DNA from: Hetaerina americana
Taxonomy: Eukaryota > Arthropoda > Insecta > Odonata > Calopterygidae
Length of the DNA stretch: 64,000 bases
Direction of reading: 5' to 3'
Assembly (NCBI GenBank): GCA_022747635.1
Contig: JAKTNV010000006.1
Coordinates: forward strand, 67,232,590 to 67,296,589
In this document: piece after piece, positions 32,281 to 46,249 of the stretch
How positions within the stretch are numbered: the stretch's first letter is position 1
How the letters are laid out: each line of letters opens with the position of its first letter
Notes under the pieces: model-generated
Database searches by the model: none
The model's input: only the letters and a program-made list of their open reading frames with translations
What the model was told of the DNA's origin: nothing
Translations under genes and position numbers: made by a program

Positions 32281-35200
32281 CCTCACCGTTAGAATGGTGG
32301 TTTTCAAAAAAATAACTCATTTTTTGAGTTAATTCATAGATTTAAAACCATTTTTATGCAATAATTTGGGATTGCTCAGAGTTTGGGATTGGATACCAAC
32401 AAATCGCCGCCCAATCAGATCTGTGCGATATTAATTTTTTTTATATCGTTGTGGTGACGATGAATCGACATGGCTAAAGTTTCGAGTATATCAACTTAAT
32501 ATCACTCTGCCCAGTATTATTGACCACATCGGGAAAAAAGAGTAATCTCTATCATACCGTGTATGGGCTATAGCATCCATGTCATCATAAAGACGATGAC
32601 CATTGACCCTAGAGACTTAGATATCTTGAAAATTGTACGCACATTTCGACCTGGTCGTTTGAAAAATAAGAACATAGAGCTGATATATCGTCAGAACTCA
32701 GAGCCGTAGTTGTACTACTCCAATAACCATAATAGTAAAAAACCAGTGAAGAAATTTTTCAATTGTGGATCTTTAAGTCTGTCCTCCCCAAGTAATAACA
32801 AGATATTCTGGTCGGCCACAGATTTGTTTACTCGGGAAAGCGCCGCCCTTGAAGTGGCCAGACGTCTAAAAAGAGGAATGGGCTAGAGACATTCCTGGTA
32901 AGGGCGCCAAGTCACTTTGGAAACACTTTTTTATATCCCGTGATCACAGTTTCTTTCTGAGATTTCCTCCGCTAACAAATGCGTTGTTTCATGACGTTAT
33001 AGGCTGCTGTCCCGCAGGGTGGTTTAATGATAATTGGCAGGCAGACGAATTTCGCCCTCAGTGCGCCTTGAAATTAATAAGGTATGCCGCCAACTTTCCT
33101 GTCTCCCTATGGTGCGGTTATTATGGTGTGGGTATGACAGCATTTTCTGTTTAAAGCAACATGCTCGTTGTTTTATTCAGAAGATGCTTGCCTTGCTTGA
33201 ATGAATGCAAGGATTCCACCGCGTTGCGGTGAAGAGGAATGTTAACCAAAATGAGTTGCCGAACCTTTTGAGTACTGAATACTTCTTAAAAAATATGTTA
33301 AAATAAAATGGCGATAATTAAAAGAGGTCCATTAGCATGAAATGAAAAGGGGTATAGTCTACGCTGTACATGGTACACGACAAATTTGATTTCCGGACTA
33401 ATAGGTCTAATAGATATCATTACGGAATACTTTCCTATCAGAAAATCATTCAGACATTCACTCAAATATTTTGATTACGAATTTCGCATTCCTAGATTCA
33501 TACGTCTGTTAACCCGCATAAATCGCGTAGATAAATATTTAAACGACAACTGTTTGTAAAAAATTAACCCTTGTTAATAATATTATAAATACTAACTAAT
33601 AAGTTCAATAAACTCAGATAGGGTCATGTATCTTCTGTCATTAGCAACAGAAAGGTTAGGTTGCAAAAGTTATTTCCCTCATGTATGATTTCATTTCAAA
33701 AAACACCATAAAACATATTTGCTGGTACAATTAATTGTTCCCCTTGTTTAATTATTATCACTTGGCCTCCATGAAAATGAATAATTAATTCTGTGGTTTT
33801 GGATGAATACTCGCAAACTGTTAAATCAAGGAAATGCCAGGAAGTCTGATAATCTTTGTGTGAGGATTTGAAGAACGTAGTTCTCTAGTACATACATTGT
33901 GAGAGAATTCAATTAAGCAGTTCTTTCCTTTCAATGTCTATACTTAATGTCTCTCGGCGAGCTAAGAAAGGATTGCAACCGAAGTTTAAAGTGGCGAATG
34001 GGAAATTACGGAATAAGTATAGAAAAACTTAAAATTCAAATAACTCAGAAAATATGACGGGAAGCTGCAACATTAACTTCGTAGGATTAATCAGAGGAGT
34101 TTGAAAATTAATAAATAGTTTTAATAAGAGTCTTAAGGATGTCTTTTTTTTTGAAATCGGTGAAATAATATAATGGGCTGAGTGTCCATTGGGAGCGGCC
34201 TCGGTGCCCAATAATAGCTCTTTAAAATTATGTAGTTTGGATGTTCAATTGATAGACAATTCAGCATGGAAGGGCCATTTTTTATTGATGAGATTATGTA
34301 TCGACTATTCGGTGCTATACAAAGTATATTAAAATGTTTTCACGAATAAATGACTTTTGCATGAATTTCCTGTAAGACAATCCGATGGCTGGGATAACGC
34401 CGAATATTTCATTTAACTAAGAGAAATACGCCCCATGATCACGAAAGAGTCTCGAGATTTAATCCTTTTTCCTCTTGATAGTTAAGCGAGCGTATTATCA
34501 TTCGGAGTACTGGAGTCAGTAGTTGAAGCGGTAAAAAAGGGTTGCTATCATCGTTGGTAGATTGAATCATTTTAATGCATATAAAAAACGAAAAAATATA
34601 AATAGTATATTGTCGCCGTGCATCACCAACACGAAAATGAAGATCATTTGGGATTTTTAGTGTGAATAATGTAATTGTCAATTATATATTTACTTGATAG
34701 GTATCCTTTGCATATCCTGATTTCGGTACTAGCCAGCATGGTCAATCCCTGAAAAAAAGTTTAATTTTTTTGATAAGTTCAAGTTCATGTCAAAGACAGA
34801 AAAAATAGAAATCATAAACATTTGACTTGTCTGTGAAGTCTACCTGTATGAAGTCCAAGTGAAGTACGTGTCCCTGAACGATATTTACGTGAAGAGTTGA
34901 CATTTCTGCTTCAACCCTCGTAAAAGTAATTATGTATACCCAATCTTTTATCTGGAAGCCACAATAGCATACAAAGTCTGAAAAATGAGTGCACTGTATT
35001 TATAATTATGGAGCAGTGTGGAATACTACTACGCATAGAGTACTACTTCATAGAGCCCAGATGGAATAAAGAGTTCTCACATTAGATAGCGTAGATTTTC
35101 AGATTTTAAATATTGAAACAATCGCAAGGTTTTGGCTCAGGATCAGGAAGAATAAGGCTAGCTACTATACTTTTACATTCGAATTGAGCAATTATGAAAC

Positions 35201-35838
35201 TACAACCCTATTTGTCGAACGAGTAACATGCTCGCCGGCTTGCCGTGTGTGGGAATTGAGGTATCAACATTTTTCCTATCTGAAAGTTAAGGGGAATGGC
35301 CCCAAGCATAAGAGCGAGTACATGTTAGTTGTAATACTAAGAACTCTAAGAACTTATGTTTTGTAGACTACCTGATAAGTTTAAACTCTGTCAGCTCTGT
35401 GCTTCTATGTAAAACGAACCATTTTAAAATAATTTCAGTACTTTTATGGAAGAAAAATTGTCTGTAGTAAATTAAGCTTTTTATCCCTGGGTAGAAAATT
35501 GCACAAAGAATAGTAGTAGAGGGCAACAACATCATAGGCATAGGTGACATTAGGATTATATTTCTTCTCTATAGGATATTTAGTATATCTTGTTCAAATC
35601 ATATCAGTGGCCTATCATATGGGTTTTGAAAATCAGCGGCATCATGACTATGATGGATTTTTACTGATTAACTCCTTATGAGTACCAATATACTGCCTTT
35701 CAATTTAGTGAAGCCTTCAAACTTCCTAACTTGTTAGTAAACCGGAGGAAGTGGAATTTGGAGTGAAAATTTCGAACGTTTACAAACGCAATGCATACAT
35801 TTTGGCATTGCTAGTTATTACATGTCAGTTGCTGGTAG
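32281..35838. other. AT-rich spacer, nothing recognised
   Basis: No open frame above 80 codons and no repeat structure noticed. Confidence 0.5.
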
Positions 35839-35925
35839 TAAAACGACTCGTTACACCACCAATACTTTGGAATTGGTAAAACGACTCGTTGAAAATGCCC
35901 ACTTCGAGCATTTTCAACGAGTCGT
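35839..35925. repeat. Direct repeat plus 18-bp hairpin (ACGACTCGTT motif)
   Basis: TAAAACGACTCGTT occurs at 35839-35852 and again at 35877-35890. The second copy begins an inverted repeat with 18-bp perfect arms (35881-35898 and 35908-35925) around a 9-bp loop. So the same 10-mer core occurs three times, twice direct and once inverted. Confidence 0.85.
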
Positions 35926-36289
35926 CATCTTATCTTACATATTGTCCTATTTATTTGGTACATCGCAGTAATTTTCTAGTGTCATACCTTGCATTGAAAG
36001 TAAATAGTCATAGAAGTGACAGGAAACGAATAAAATACACTAAAATAATCACGTGAAAATGAATTTAGTTTTTTGTCAAAACGAAAAATTTCAAGAGGAC
36101 GGATATTTCACCTTTTTTGGAGGAGTTTTTGGTGTCTATAAACCTGCCCCTTTCAGGTATTCGCGGCTTAAGAATAGAAAAATTGTGGACGTAAATAAAA
36201 AAAGGAGAGGCGATGCACCTATTAGTCAGCATTCCCACATATCGAGAACCGAAGCCCGGAATCTCGAACATCTTCTGTGGCGGCGTCCC
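35926..36289. other. AT-rich spacer, nothing recognised
   Basis: The 146-codon frame beginning at 36053 runs into GC block G and is lysine/arginine-rich, then proline-rich; no domain is seen. Confidence 0.4.
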
Positions 36290-36960
36290 GAAAACACGAA
36301 AGTCGCCCCCCGCGTGTATCCGCGACCTTTTCACCAGCACCTCACAAAAAGCCTTAAAACTATCCGTCCAACCCCCTCTTATCCGGCATATCCCTTTTCA
36401 TATATTCTATATATTCCCTTTTTCCCCTTACCCGCTTGCCACAAACTCCCCTACTCGAATCGCCCTTGCTGTCGGCACTCAAGTCGTGATTGACGCGGCG
36501 GCAACTCCAAAGGGAGTCGTACGCAGGCCGGGGAGTGAAGGCGTGGAGATTCAATCCTCGGAAAGCAAACTCCTCTCTTCCCTCCCGTATCAATCTATCT
36601 CTTTTTCCCTCCCGCCTACCCCATAACCGCAAGCCGAAGCCGCCCCACCCTTCAGGAATCATCTGCTTGCCTTCAAACCTCAAACGTCTCCTCCACCCTC
36701 TCCTCCCCCGACCAGATCCTCCTCGCAAAGCTCTCTCCGCTCCCTTCCACCCTCTTCAAACTCCCCCTATCCATTCCCCCTCCCACCTCCCCATCACCGA
36801 TTCCTCTCAACCCGGGGATGAATCCTCACTTCCCTCCTCTAAAAAAACCCACGGACAAGGATGACGAAGGAGGAGAGAGAGAGAGAGCTCTCCTTTTCTT
36901 TGACTTTGGGGAGGAGAGAAAGGAAGGAGGTAGGAATGACACCGCGGGCTGTTATTCTAG
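36290..36960. repeat. GC-rich low-complexity block G, pyrimidine-skewed
   Basis: C/T-rich on the plus strand, mainly 36570-36800, ending in a short GA run near 36873-36888. Overlapping frames on both strands are compositional. Confidence 0.55.
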
Positions 36961-39900
36961 CCGCAGGCACGAATTCCTCCCGGCGGCTTTTTGTTGTGAA
37001 TAAGGTGGTGGGAGTTTGGACCGTAAGATCCGTGACCTAAGAGTTCTCAAGATGGAGAATAGTATTGGATATGGCCGTAGTGAAAACAAATACCGACGTA
37101 TCGTAATATTATCTTGCCGAGTTAAACTACTATATTTCAATTCATGAACGACCGCGCATTTATCATACTTGTCTGGAATACAACTACGCTAAATATACCT
37201 GTCATATGCCACCCACTTTTATGTAGTAGGTACGCACCCTAGGTTATATCAAAGGTAGTCTGTCCACAGGAGGCTTTCTGCAGTATTTATGTCCCCGTTG
37301 GATTTGGGATCAGCACGAATAAATTGATTTTTTAGAGCGTCTAAAAAATTTCCTATAAAAAGTGTTCATGTAGCTAAATTTCAAATAGGCACACTAGGAG
37401 AGTTTTTGCGGCGCTAAGAGTTTTAAGCTTGGGAAGTTGATCTGTTATTAGAAATATTGAGTGATGCTCACAAAAGAAAAATGGTAGTCATTCAGTATTT
37501 CTTATATTCATTTTCCACATAATATGTCATTTGAAATGTCAGGACATCAAGGAAATTATTTTATGGGCTAGAGTTTATAGTGAGTGATTTGTCTTTCAGA
37601 AAATATCAGGTAGAGATTTATTTCCATGTATTGCGTGTTGTAAATCGTAAAATTCATTGATTTTTTTTGATTTCTTCCCCTGATCTCTTTCAGTTTCACT
37701 ATTTATGAGTGCAAATTATTTCAAAGGATGCTGCTAATTACTACTATGCTTCTCTCAACTCAAATTTTCGCCTATTATCTTCCGCAGTTTCTTAATACCC
37801 TCCCTCTCTTCCCCATTATTACGTAGACCATCTTTGATGAGCACTACTATGGCTGGCTTAGGGGAATTGGGAGGGGAACTATAGGGTTAGAGACTGATAG
37901 AAAGCTATATATTGCCCTTTGAATAATAAACTGAGGAAATGTTTGAACAAGAATTGAGTTTAGCGGAGAACGAAGTCATGTATCGGTCAAGATAACAAGA
38001 GAAAAATACTGTTATTGGAAGGAGTATTACAAATATGAGGGATTAATGGCAAGTACGCTTAGGAAAGACATTTTTAAGAGAAGAGTATCGGGGTAATAGT
38101 GATATTTATGGTACATTTACACCTTTTAAGGTTTAGGCGAATGTAGATCGATTGATTTAAGTGAGGAAAAGGACACCATTAGGATAGGGATGACAAATTA
38201 AAAAATGTTGGATATGGTTGTAAAAAAGAGGAAGTCGTTTGAGGATTACCACAGAAGGGTGAACGAGGGAATGGAGTTAATATTTAAAAGTAAGGTTGTC
38301 CCTGGAAAGCTGAAAATCGTTGCGTAAGCGTAAAACAATGGAAATGGCTTGATGCGTAGTAACGGTAGGTGTAAGGAACTGAAGAATTGTATAATGTGAA
38401 ACAACCAGGTTTTTATGTTTTTCAGAAGTAACTATTAGTTCACGGCGTTGTGAGAAATAGTGCCAAGGGTAGGTCCAACACCCATCTGTAATCTACCTTA
38501 TGTTAACATATTCTTCCTTTTGCATATAATTCAATAAAGAATTACATATTCAGCAACCTACCCTCATCTTTGCCAACCTTGCAAACGAAATCAAACATTT
38601 CTCCAATATCAATCCTTCATATCTTCCTCTATTCGAATAATTCAATCGTTCTCTAATTACCTTTTCATCTGCGTAAATATTTCTTTATAAAAGGGAAAGA
38701 AATAAAATTAATTTATTGGACACAAAAACTTTCATTGGTTGGAGCAGAGCCTAATTCTTAAAGGGCTTTATTGCACATGCTTTCCCCTTCGTAATGAAAT
38801 GCCTCTTATGGACTTTGAACGTAATAAGTCTCACTCAAATTTAAATAGTAATTACGAAGTTAAATGCTTTCAAATACCCAGAGTAAACCTTTTAACAACG
38901 CTTCGAAGCGGAATAATAATTCTATCATGGTATACTATATGTTGAACTTATTTAAAACTTTTTGATGTACTGTCTTCCCAGCATTGGCGAAATAAGTAAC
39001 CTTGTCAAAAATAAACAAAACTTTAGGAGAGGTACCATGAAGCAAAAGTAGACGATAGAAAAAAAACTTGGTGAACATGAAAATATATGAGTAAAATTGG
39101 TAAACAAATTTTAAGTAACCGGCTTGGAACCAGGGATATGAAATGAAGTGTACACTATTTGGTCGTAGTAAATTGAAATTATTCAAGAAGACAGATAATC
39201 AATTAACTGTGCATAAATTTATCTCCATTACGTATGTACTTGGCATGCTATTATAGAACAAACACTAGCGTTTTAAATATTTTTGTAGATGCATAAGCAA
39301 CATACAAGGGCCATACTTATAAGAACTTACTAAGGAGCCATAAGATGTAAATCTTACACCTTCACGTAGAAGTCTGATGAATAATTAAGACCTTGAAAAA
39401 ACTTCTTTTATGAAAATCTCAGTATTTTAAGTGCACTGTAGTAATTATGTACCAGTTTCTGGAAATTACAGGTCAATTTATAATTCCTAGTAGTCCCTCA
39501 AGGAAAAATTTATGAAAGACACATTTCATTAGACCGATATTGCTGTTAGAAGTTGAATAAATAGTAGTATAAGTGATACGTATTTTTCGCATCTCTATCC
39601 CCACGAAACATTAAGCTAATTTTTTTATTATTTCTCAACCTTCCTAATATTCTGTTCACTATACAGTGATAAAAATCATCATAAATTTAAAAAAAGCTTT
39701 GTTTAAACGTTGATTCCTCTATAGCCTCTTTATAAGTTAGCTTAATCATGTTTCCTCATTCCCAAATTGTTGATACAAAACTGCAATCATTTCACACAGA
39801 TTTCCAAAAACTGACATGTTAAGGATAAGTTTCATTTCAAAATGACGCGGAGTTTTGGGCTGTACCTGTAAAGGCTTTATTCTCGTCAACGCTGATGATT

Positions 39901-40014
39901 CACCAAACGTTTCTAGGTTTAGGCGCCTGGCTTACAAACTAAAGGGGCTACCCCGGAGGGAGATATATTTAGGGTATACCCTCTATTGTTCCCTCGATCT
40001 CGAAAGCGTTGAAA
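36961..40014. other. AT-rich spacer, nothing recognised
   Basis: A short in-frame stretch near 38219-38325 (KRKSFEDYHRRVNEGMEL) has ordinary composition but is too short to assign. Nothing else stands out. Confidence 0.4.
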
Positions 40015-40680
40015 GCAAAGGAAGCCGATCGTAGCTCAGGGCCCCTTTCACAGTCTTCTCTCAGACTCCTCATCCTCCTCCATCCCTCTTAAAACCACAT
40101 GATGATCGTCCTTTTTAATCAGCGCCTCTACCGCCCGGGCAGCGGGAGAAACCTTTTGCCCGCCGAGGGGGAATGGGAGAGAGGCGGGCCGAGGAGGGTG
40201 GGCGGCGGCGGGAGGGTGGGACATAGAGTCCAGTCGGTGCGGTGTGAGTACAAATGTTGAGGTCGCCTCCATTTTAATCTGTAAGCCCCGTGGGTCGTGG
40301 GGAGATGGAGCGGGGGAGTGGGAGAAATCTCCCCCACAACCCCCTCGCCAACCCTTCGCATCTCCGCTTTGTGGTGCTTCCTATGATCCGTAACTACATC
40401 CAAACGCATTCCCAGGAGATGGTCTTTGCTAAGGTTTCCTCATCTTCGGCTCGTTCTACTCTCTTGCCGGCCCTCGCCGCCCGCCACCCCTGCCCCTTCG
40501 GCCACCAACCCTTCCCCCATTCTGTACACTCTGCGCGTTACCTAGCGTCCCTCTCAGCAGCTCCCCTTCCACCGGCGCCCCTCTGCTCTCCCCATTGCCC
40601 TCTCTCCCGGCCTGTGCTCTTCAAGTTGGGCTAATCTCCTTCCCATCTCTACTCCCAGGGGGAGCACCGAACTGGGGAAT
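40015..40680. repeat. GC-rich low-complexity block H
   Basis: The left half is G-rich with CpG (GGGCGGCGGCGGGAGGG near 40200) and the right half C/T-rich, so the skew switches strand at about 40320. No gene is called. Confidence 0.6.
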
Positions 40681-43600
40681 CATTTTCTTCCGCCGCAAAC
40701 GTGGTCGCTGAATGCCTTCGCCAATTCGAATCCCGAAATCGAGGCTTAACTCGTGTATTTTGGGATCAGGGAAATTGGCGCACGCATTGACCGTCCAAGG
40801 ATTTCGTCTTAGATTTACATGTGCATATTGTTGATAACATGCCAGAGTTATTACGAAAGCAGTGAGTACATTGGGATTAACTAAATATCCAGTGACCATG
40901 AGAGCGTCGCATCGCTCACGTTCTCTCACTGTTACATCCATTCACCGTGCTTTTTCAATAAATTTTTCGCTCGGCCAATTGCACCTAATTTTATAGAGAT
41001 GGCTACTATGCAGGTTAAATTTTTCTCACTTACATTTCCAAATATATAAAAACATGTCGTGTCGTCCAATGTAGAGTAGGTTTGATTCGTAATACGAGTA
41101 CTTATACCGGCTCTCATGAAACCTAATACGCAAGTTATTAAAATTTTCATAAGTTCTTTTTCATAAATTTCATAAGTTTTTTCAGCAAATGTCATTTTAT
41201 ACCTTGTGCAATTGTTTTTGGATATGCAGTTTCATTTTATCGGAGACATTTCAACGATGATTGTTGATGCATGGAGCACAGGGGAGTAAATTCGTTCCGT
41301 ACGAGTGAAATGCAACATTAATATTGAGGCTTCATGAGGAAAAGCATTGGGGAATCATTTGGGGCCAGTTTTAGGGGACTAAGATAGGGTTACCAATTAT
41401 CATGAGTGCCTTTAATGTATCCGTGGAGGAAATGGTGCGAGTGGCTTGGGGTGACGTAGGACGTGGAATGAAAGTGGGGAGCTGATTAGGCCAGATTTGT
41501 GGACGAGGAAGATATAGTTTACCAGGCAGCCAGAGGAACACATACACTGGTGTGCACATGACGAAATCAGTTCGAGTTACGATAAGATAATTAATAATTA
41601 GAATCAAAGGCATTGAGATTTTCAAGAAACAGAAAGGTTATGTTCACTATCTAAGCAGGAGGGCATATATTGCCACGGATGGGCCATTTCAGTCTCATGT
41701 TTTGGGAAAATTTTATGGAAATTGATGAAAGGCATTGTAATAAAAATTAATTAAAAGATCACTAAGGGCATTAATACAGACAATAGCCCTCAATGGTTTT
41801 GAAACTTAGTCGTTGAGGAGAGAATATGCGAGAACCGAATGCGAGAGGTTCGAAAGAATTGAGATTATAACATGTACTTCTAATCATGTATTTTTCTTCC
41901 GAACGATTTCTCGGTTAATGCAATTCTGTTTACTATGTTCTTAATTTTTTCCACTGTCACCAACCCTTTCTCTCAAATAAGAAAACTCGACCGCTTATGG
42001 ATACTAATTTTTTTGCTTTATATTTGTATTTATTCTGTTTTCTGCCTCAGAAGTCTTATTTGTTTACTTATTTAATACTGACGATCTGCAAGTGCCTTCT
42101 TCAGTTTCTTTAGCTCGATGACTGATAATTTTCATTGGAAAGATTCAGCATGCATGTTTTTTTCGTGGATACGATTCCCCATGGACACTAATTCCTATAG
42201 TTATCTTTTTTTCATTTATTTCCTTCACGATGCGAAAGCTGGCAATGATAGGAGAATGATGGACATTCAATTATTCTCTTCTCTTCAGTTTGAGTTCACA
42301 TTTCAATCCTATCATATGATCTTAAGTCAGACTACGTACTTAATGCATACTGGGCACGTAAATAACTATGAATACTCTCCTGTATTTAAAAGTAATTTAT
42401 ATGTTTTATTCGTAATCTTATTATTTATATTATATTATGAACAAATTATATTATAAACATATTATGTTATATAATTATATTATAAATTTATATTTTTCCT
42501 TTATACCGTTGTCCTTATCAAATCAAACTTCGGTTGGATTACTGAGTTTAAATATTATTAAGGATAGGAAGCTTTAATTCTGCTTTCATGTAAAATACTC
42601 TCGAAATTCATGACTGCGGTGTAATTCTTGTTTGTCTTTCTGCCTTCTACTCTAGAATATAATTAAAGGGTATCATTATCACATGTGTAATGCATGTTTA
42701 AGTATCTCAAGTATTTCCCGAAGCCTAATTGACTTTTAGCCAAAAAAATCTCTATTTCTGTCATCTCAAAATGATTTATGGCCAGATTGTCAACTCATGT
42801 AACATCAGGTTGATTAATTCTTGTATTTTACTCACTCTTTTTTTTAGTTACTGTAATTCCTGGACTTTATCCAGACAGCTTTCTTTCAACTTATGGTTTT
42901 GTGTATGGTTTGCTGTTCCCATATCTACTTGTTTTACTGTTTCCGTTTCCAGTTCCCTTTGAGAGGAATGTTTAAATGTTTTTCCATTATTTCATTGTCG
43001 CTATATGTGGTTGTTCCTTTTTTAACTTTTGAGTGATAGATAACGCTTCATTACCTCCAAGTTGTGGTCTATGCAAATATTCTGCGGCTCTTAGTTATTG
43101 ACTGAATTCCTCAAGAATCTAACCAATTTCTTCGCTATATGTTCTTTGTTCATCTACTTCAAGTCAGTGACTTTCAAAAAGGCTGTTCACTAATTCTTAC
43201 TTATATTTCAACTCGAATTATATTGCCAACACTACTCTTAAATTCCGTTTTCCCGATCAACATTTTTCTTAAAACGTTCCTACTTGGCTTTTTCCGACGA
43301 TAGTCGAATATCCAATCTCCTAGAATCCCTAGGTTTTCTCCTTTTAAGTTTTTATTACCTACTTGTTTCTCGCACTTTCCATTAAATCCTCACTTTCTTA
43401 TCATTCTAGGCTGTCATAGACATGTATTTCTTGTGTCACTCCTGTCCGTGCTCTTAATACTTATCGTAATCATCACAACTCTTCACTTTTATAGGGAGAA
43501 TTGTTCCACAGTATTTTAATTCAGCACAGATTTCTTGAGCAACCATCAGTGGTTTTTACTCCATATGTACCCTTATTTTAACCATTTGCTCCCCATATAA

Positions 43601-44139
43601 TGGAGCGTAAGGTTTTCATTTATCACAACGGATAGTTTTCGTTAACTCCCGAGTGCCTTTACACCGTTCGAGCTTTCACATTCGCTGCAGGTTCTTCCAT
43701 TTTGAAAACAGGATAATTTTATCTATCCGCAACGTATGAATGGGTACAGTTATCCTTGTTTCAGATAGGTAGACGTGCAATGGTCCCTTGAGCTCGAACG
43801 GTGAAATAAATACGCCTCAACCCTCAACAACCAACCTTCATTCCATGTCCTCTCACTCATCATCTTTGCATGTTTGCGTTAAGATTTTCCAGCATATCTC
43901 TGGTCAGGACGGACTGATATCTCAAGTTCCATCCCCAATTATTTAATACCATTTTTTACTATAAAATACATGTATCATCAAATGAATAAAGGCTTGTATT
44001 GTCGCTGTATTTCTAACCCTTTTCCTCTATCCCTCGCTTAAGTCTTACTTTCATGGAATGATCCGAAAGTCATTCGAAGCATAACATCCAAAAGCCCTGG
44101 GAACTCAAGGCCGACCTCTAATTATTTTACGTTATCTTG
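40681..44139. other. AT-rich spacer, nothing recognised
   Basis: The stretch 42400-42500 is nearly pure A/T with imperfect ATTATATTAT repeats. Frames such as 42118-42456 reflect T-rich composition. Confidence 0.45.
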
Positions 44140-44149
44140 TTTCATAAAA

Positions 44150-44840
44150 AAAGTTGCCTATCAAATCGTTGTGTCTTATTAAATGGTCAAAAAAGATGTT
44201 TTCTTATTTTCCATTGCACCTATAATAGCCTTCTTCCCCTTACGTTTCTCAGAACCTGTTCTTCAGATTTTAACTGGGCCCAACAGGTTTTTGCGATTTG
44301 TATCCAAATTTACATTTCAGCAGTTGGCATTTTATATTTACTTCGCTTACCCTGCGTTCATGTCTCGAAATGGTTAGGTAGAACACTCCACGTTGATACT
44401 TTTACGAACCTATTTCTGTGACAATGAAGAGGTGGTTGTTTGTTAATAATTTCCTGTTTTTTGAAGGGCTTGTTTTGCCGGAGCTCTTCTTCTGTAAACA
44501 ACGGTCAGGCTTTTGTTTCAATTTTTTTATTTGACTTCCCAAATAGCAAAACTTCCATTACTTATTCTATCATTTTGCCTTCAATGTTGATATTCACGCT
44601 AACATCATAGGTTCTTTTATCTACCACCATAGTTTTAGTCTTGTATTTGTGTTAGATATACGTTTAAGCTATGCTGAATTTCCTTTGAAGGTCATCGAGC
44701 GTACGATTCAGTTATTTCTCGGAATCTGCTCAAACTACGATATCATCAGCCAAACGAATACTGTGGATGCGTTTACCGTTTATTTCAATCCTTTTTATTT
44801 ATTTTTCAACCTTTAATGGAACTTTCCAGGAACATTTTGA
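44150..44840 (-). mobile_element. LINE relic, reverse transcriptase through C-terminus
   Basis: Read on the minus strand in shifting frames: GIEINGKRIHSIRLADDIVV at about 44735-44795, the palm catalytic region with the ADD triad; then LDDLQRKFSIA and KTKTMVVDKRTYDVSVNINI near 44600-44650; then a decayed CYLGS region. The C-terminal part has the KEKK...GAMENKKTSF stretch near 44180-44240. Multiple stops and frameshifts mark an old copy. It belongs with the fragments at 52125 and 62195 by the style of its C-terminus. Clade not determined. Confidence 0.78.
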
Positions 44841-45847
44841 TTAAGAAGGAGGAAAGAGGTAGTCCGTCGTCTGATATTTAGGCCAAATATGTCCATTAAA
44901 AAATTATGACATTTCCTGAACGCTTGGAATCATTAAATACAGTAGATCGTTTATTTTCGCCCTACCTTGAGTTCCCAATCGGCCCTAAATCTATTCAAGC
45001 ACCTATCAGCCGCATCGATCATTGCAAAAACAGTCATCTCTGTTTTAATGAGTATCAGGTAGAGGTATCCCAAGTGCCTGATATTCATTCCAATTTCTTT
45101 ACTTAGCCTCATGCTGAATTTTACCATTTGGAATTATTGCTTGCTTGGATAGCGATACCCGCCATTGTTCGCGAAAACAGGAGCGAGGGGAGAACGTTAT
45201 TTATCTTATGAGTAGGCTTGCCAAATGCCAAGCCGAATGAATGCGTGGTCTTAAAGTGGTTTGCTGTGGGTGTTAGAACAGCTGGGAATTTGAAGTCCTT
45301 TCAATACACATCTCACGACCAAAGTTTTGGTTTCACTTAAGTGAGATTTGTTTGCATTCCAGCCGTGAGGGGCGTTGCCTGTTGACATATTCGTGTGTGA
45401 TGGGTGTTGTCTAAGCTGTCCTTCTGTTTGAAGAATTGTCATGGCAAAGTTGCCCCATGTAAAGCGCGGCTTTATATTTGTTGTGCCCGTAAAAATGATA
45501 ACATAGAAAGGCATGAGCTTGATTAAATCACGAGTAGAATTCATCTATCCAACGTACTCTGCGGTAGTTGCCATTCCGAGGAACTAATTTTTGCGTTTGT
45601 AATAAACAAGCCATTTACATTATTGGGAATACGAAAGGTAAAAAAATAAGTTGCGTAACTCTCCCGTGAGCATATAAAAAAATAATAGATACTCATGTGA
45701 TTTTTATTAGTTGAGGAGAACTATCCGTGTGTTATTGCTATTATGAGTTCATTTGAATAGAAGGTCATAGTGAATCCGAGGCGCCTGACCGTAATTTCAT
45801 TACGATAACGCTGTTAATATTTTCTTCATACTAGCATAAATACTTGT
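44841..45847. other. AT-rich spacer, nothing recognised
   Basis: The segment next to 44841 may hold more of the LINE relic but no motif is readable. Confidence 0.4.
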
Positions 45848-45889
45848 AGTAAGCTATACCATGGATCAATATCCATGGTATAGCTTACT
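45848..45889. repeat. 18-bp perfect hairpin
   Basis: Arms 45848-45865 (AGTAAGCTATACCATGGA) and 45872-45889 are exact reverse complements around the 6-base loop TCAATA. Flanks show no terminator-like T run. Confidence 0.9.
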
Positions 45890-46249
45890 GTATGAGTGTG
45901 AGTTTGTTAGACTTCGAAATCAGTTTGTACCTATTCAAATATGCGATGTAAATGGTCGTATATTTTTGTATGTAATTTAAACATTCATAAAAAAGTGTAA
46001 TAGGTGTATATTTGGTATAATTTAATTGAAATATATGATTGTAATTTCGTCTTCTGTTACATATAGAAACATTAATACATTTTTATTTAAAAATAAATGC
46101 TTCTAATAATCCATTTATTTCAATTGAAGGCTAAGTTCAGATGGTCATGTCACGTTTTCTTCCACTTCTCAATTGTTACGTATACATGCATGGTCGGTAC
46201 CAAAAAATAGGAAGAATAAATCGGGGGAATACTTTATTGGAGATCAAAG

